DNA from: Verrucomicrobiota bacterium
GTDB lineage: Bacteria > Verrucomicrobiota > Verrucomicrobiia > Limisphaerales > UBA1100
Reading direction: 5' to 3'
DNA: 22,372 nt
NCBI GenBank assembly: GCA_028872645.1
Contig: JAPKDK010000018.1
Span: forward strand, 1 to 22,372
Position numbers and translations under genes: made by a program
Notes under the pieces: generated by a model
What the model saw: the letters and a program-made list of their open reading frames with translations, nothing else
What the model was told of the DNA's origin: nothing
Database searches by the model: none
Part shown: positions 21,956-22,372 of the stretch, one piece after another
How the letters are laid out: every line of letters begins with the position of its first letter
Position numbering within the stretch: position 1 is the stretch's first letter

Positions 21956-22372
21956 ATGTCAACCAATGAATACTACGGCCGCTGCGCCGTCAGTTCTCCC
22001 TACACGATGATAATTCGGAACCTCATTCTCACGATGGCCCTCGCGGCGGTATGTTTGCCCGCAATGGCGAAGGAAAAACTGCCGACGGCAGAGCAGCGCT
22101 TTGGCGGCGGAATTGAAGACGCGGAGGATCCCAGTTTCCGTCGGCACGTGGTGCCGTTGGCGAGCAAGCTCGGATGTAGTGGCCGCGAGTGCCACGGATC
22201 GTTTCAGGGGCGCGGTGGGTTTCAGCTTTCGCTCTTCGGTTATGATTTTGAAAAGGATCACACGGCGATCACCAATGACACGAAGGACGATATTCGCGTT
22301 GATATGGAGAATCCGGTGAAGAGTTTGTTCATCCAAAAACCGCTGAAACAAGTTAAGCACAAGGGTGGCGAG
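21956..22372 (+). CDS. Secreted cytochrome-like protein (DUF1549/DUF1553 type), 5' part only
   Basis: The 139 residues in the window are the N-terminal part of a probably much longer protein cut by the window end. A signal peptide is visible at about residues 18-38 (MIIRNLILTMALAAVCLPAMA). After it, F-R-R-HVVPLASKLGC starts a haem-binding-like segment with C74, C79 and H80 in CSGRECHGSFQGRGGF, followed by LSLFGYDFEKDH. This CX4CH start plus GFQLSLFGYD is the signature of the large Planctomycete/Verrucomicrobial proteins that continue with DUF1549 and DUF1553 domains. Their genes commonly sit beside DUF1501 genes; this cannot be checked here. The ATG at 21956 has AGGA five bases before it; the ATG at 22007 would give a more compact signal peptide. 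Confidence 0.75.
   Translation, partial: MSTNEYYGRCAVSSPYTMIIRNLILTMALAAVCLPAMAKEKLPTAEQRFGGGIEDAEDPSFRRHVVPLASKLGCSGRECHGSFQGRGGFQLSLFGYDFEKDHTAITNDTKDDIRVDMENPVKSLFIQKPLKQVKHKGGE

Overview
The window looks like an ordinary chromosomal stretch from a member of the PVC group, most likely Verrucomicrobiota. This is inferred from the mix of genes: a prepilin-like protein starting in the GFTLIELLVVIAIIGIL style, a leucine-rich repeat protein of the 'TxVTDxGLxHL' type, a secreted protein with the CX4CH start typical of large Planctomycete/Verrucomicrobial cytochrome-like (DUF1549-type) proteins, and small lipoproteins without close relatives. Base composition is moderately GC-rich, and many starts lack a clear Shine-Dalgarno sequence. 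I see no insertion sequence, phage gene or CRISPR array.

Layout. 1-2901: a partial pterin dehydratase on the minus strand, then on the plus strand a DCC-type thiol oxidoreductase, ribosomal protein L31 type B, release factor 1 and a HAD phosphatase. 2898-5736 (minus): an operon of family-4 uracil-DNA glycosylase, proC and an AI-2E family permease. 5813-6393 (plus): a small cysteine-rich zinc-ribbon protein, then about 280 bases without a gene that hold a structured, terminator-ended element, a candidate non-coding RNA. 6406-9876 (minus): leuA followed by a secreted DUF922 protease-like protein and a secreted PHP-domain hydrolase. 9969-13500 (plus): pgi and mnmG, which overlap. 13516-14390 (minus): a leucine-rich repeat protein and tRNA-Tyr. 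14497-15843 (plus): ffh. 15868-19921 (minus): a four-gene run of a thioredoxin-fold lipoprotein, a second lipoprotein, class II DAHP synthase and a DUF3108 protein. 19984-22372: a prepilin-like protein, a MORN-repeat lipoprotein (minus), a 34-residue membrane peptide too short to stand out, and the start of the cytochrome-like protein.

The most notable signal lies inside two housekeeping genes. pgi and mnmG each carry a perfect 16-base palindrome TGTTCCACGTGGAACA, the chromosomal parS site bound by ParB. Both copies are read in the same frame as F-H-V-E-Q, and the mnmG copy lies in an extra loop of the protein. Together with mnmG (gidA, often close to oriC) this suggests a segregation centre near the replication origin. 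Other points of interest are the candidate RNA at about 6220-6393, a thioredoxin fold that has lost its first active-site cysteine, a 13-bp hairpin that covers the ribosome binding site of the leucine-rich repeat gene, and an intrinsic terminator between rpmE2 and prfA.
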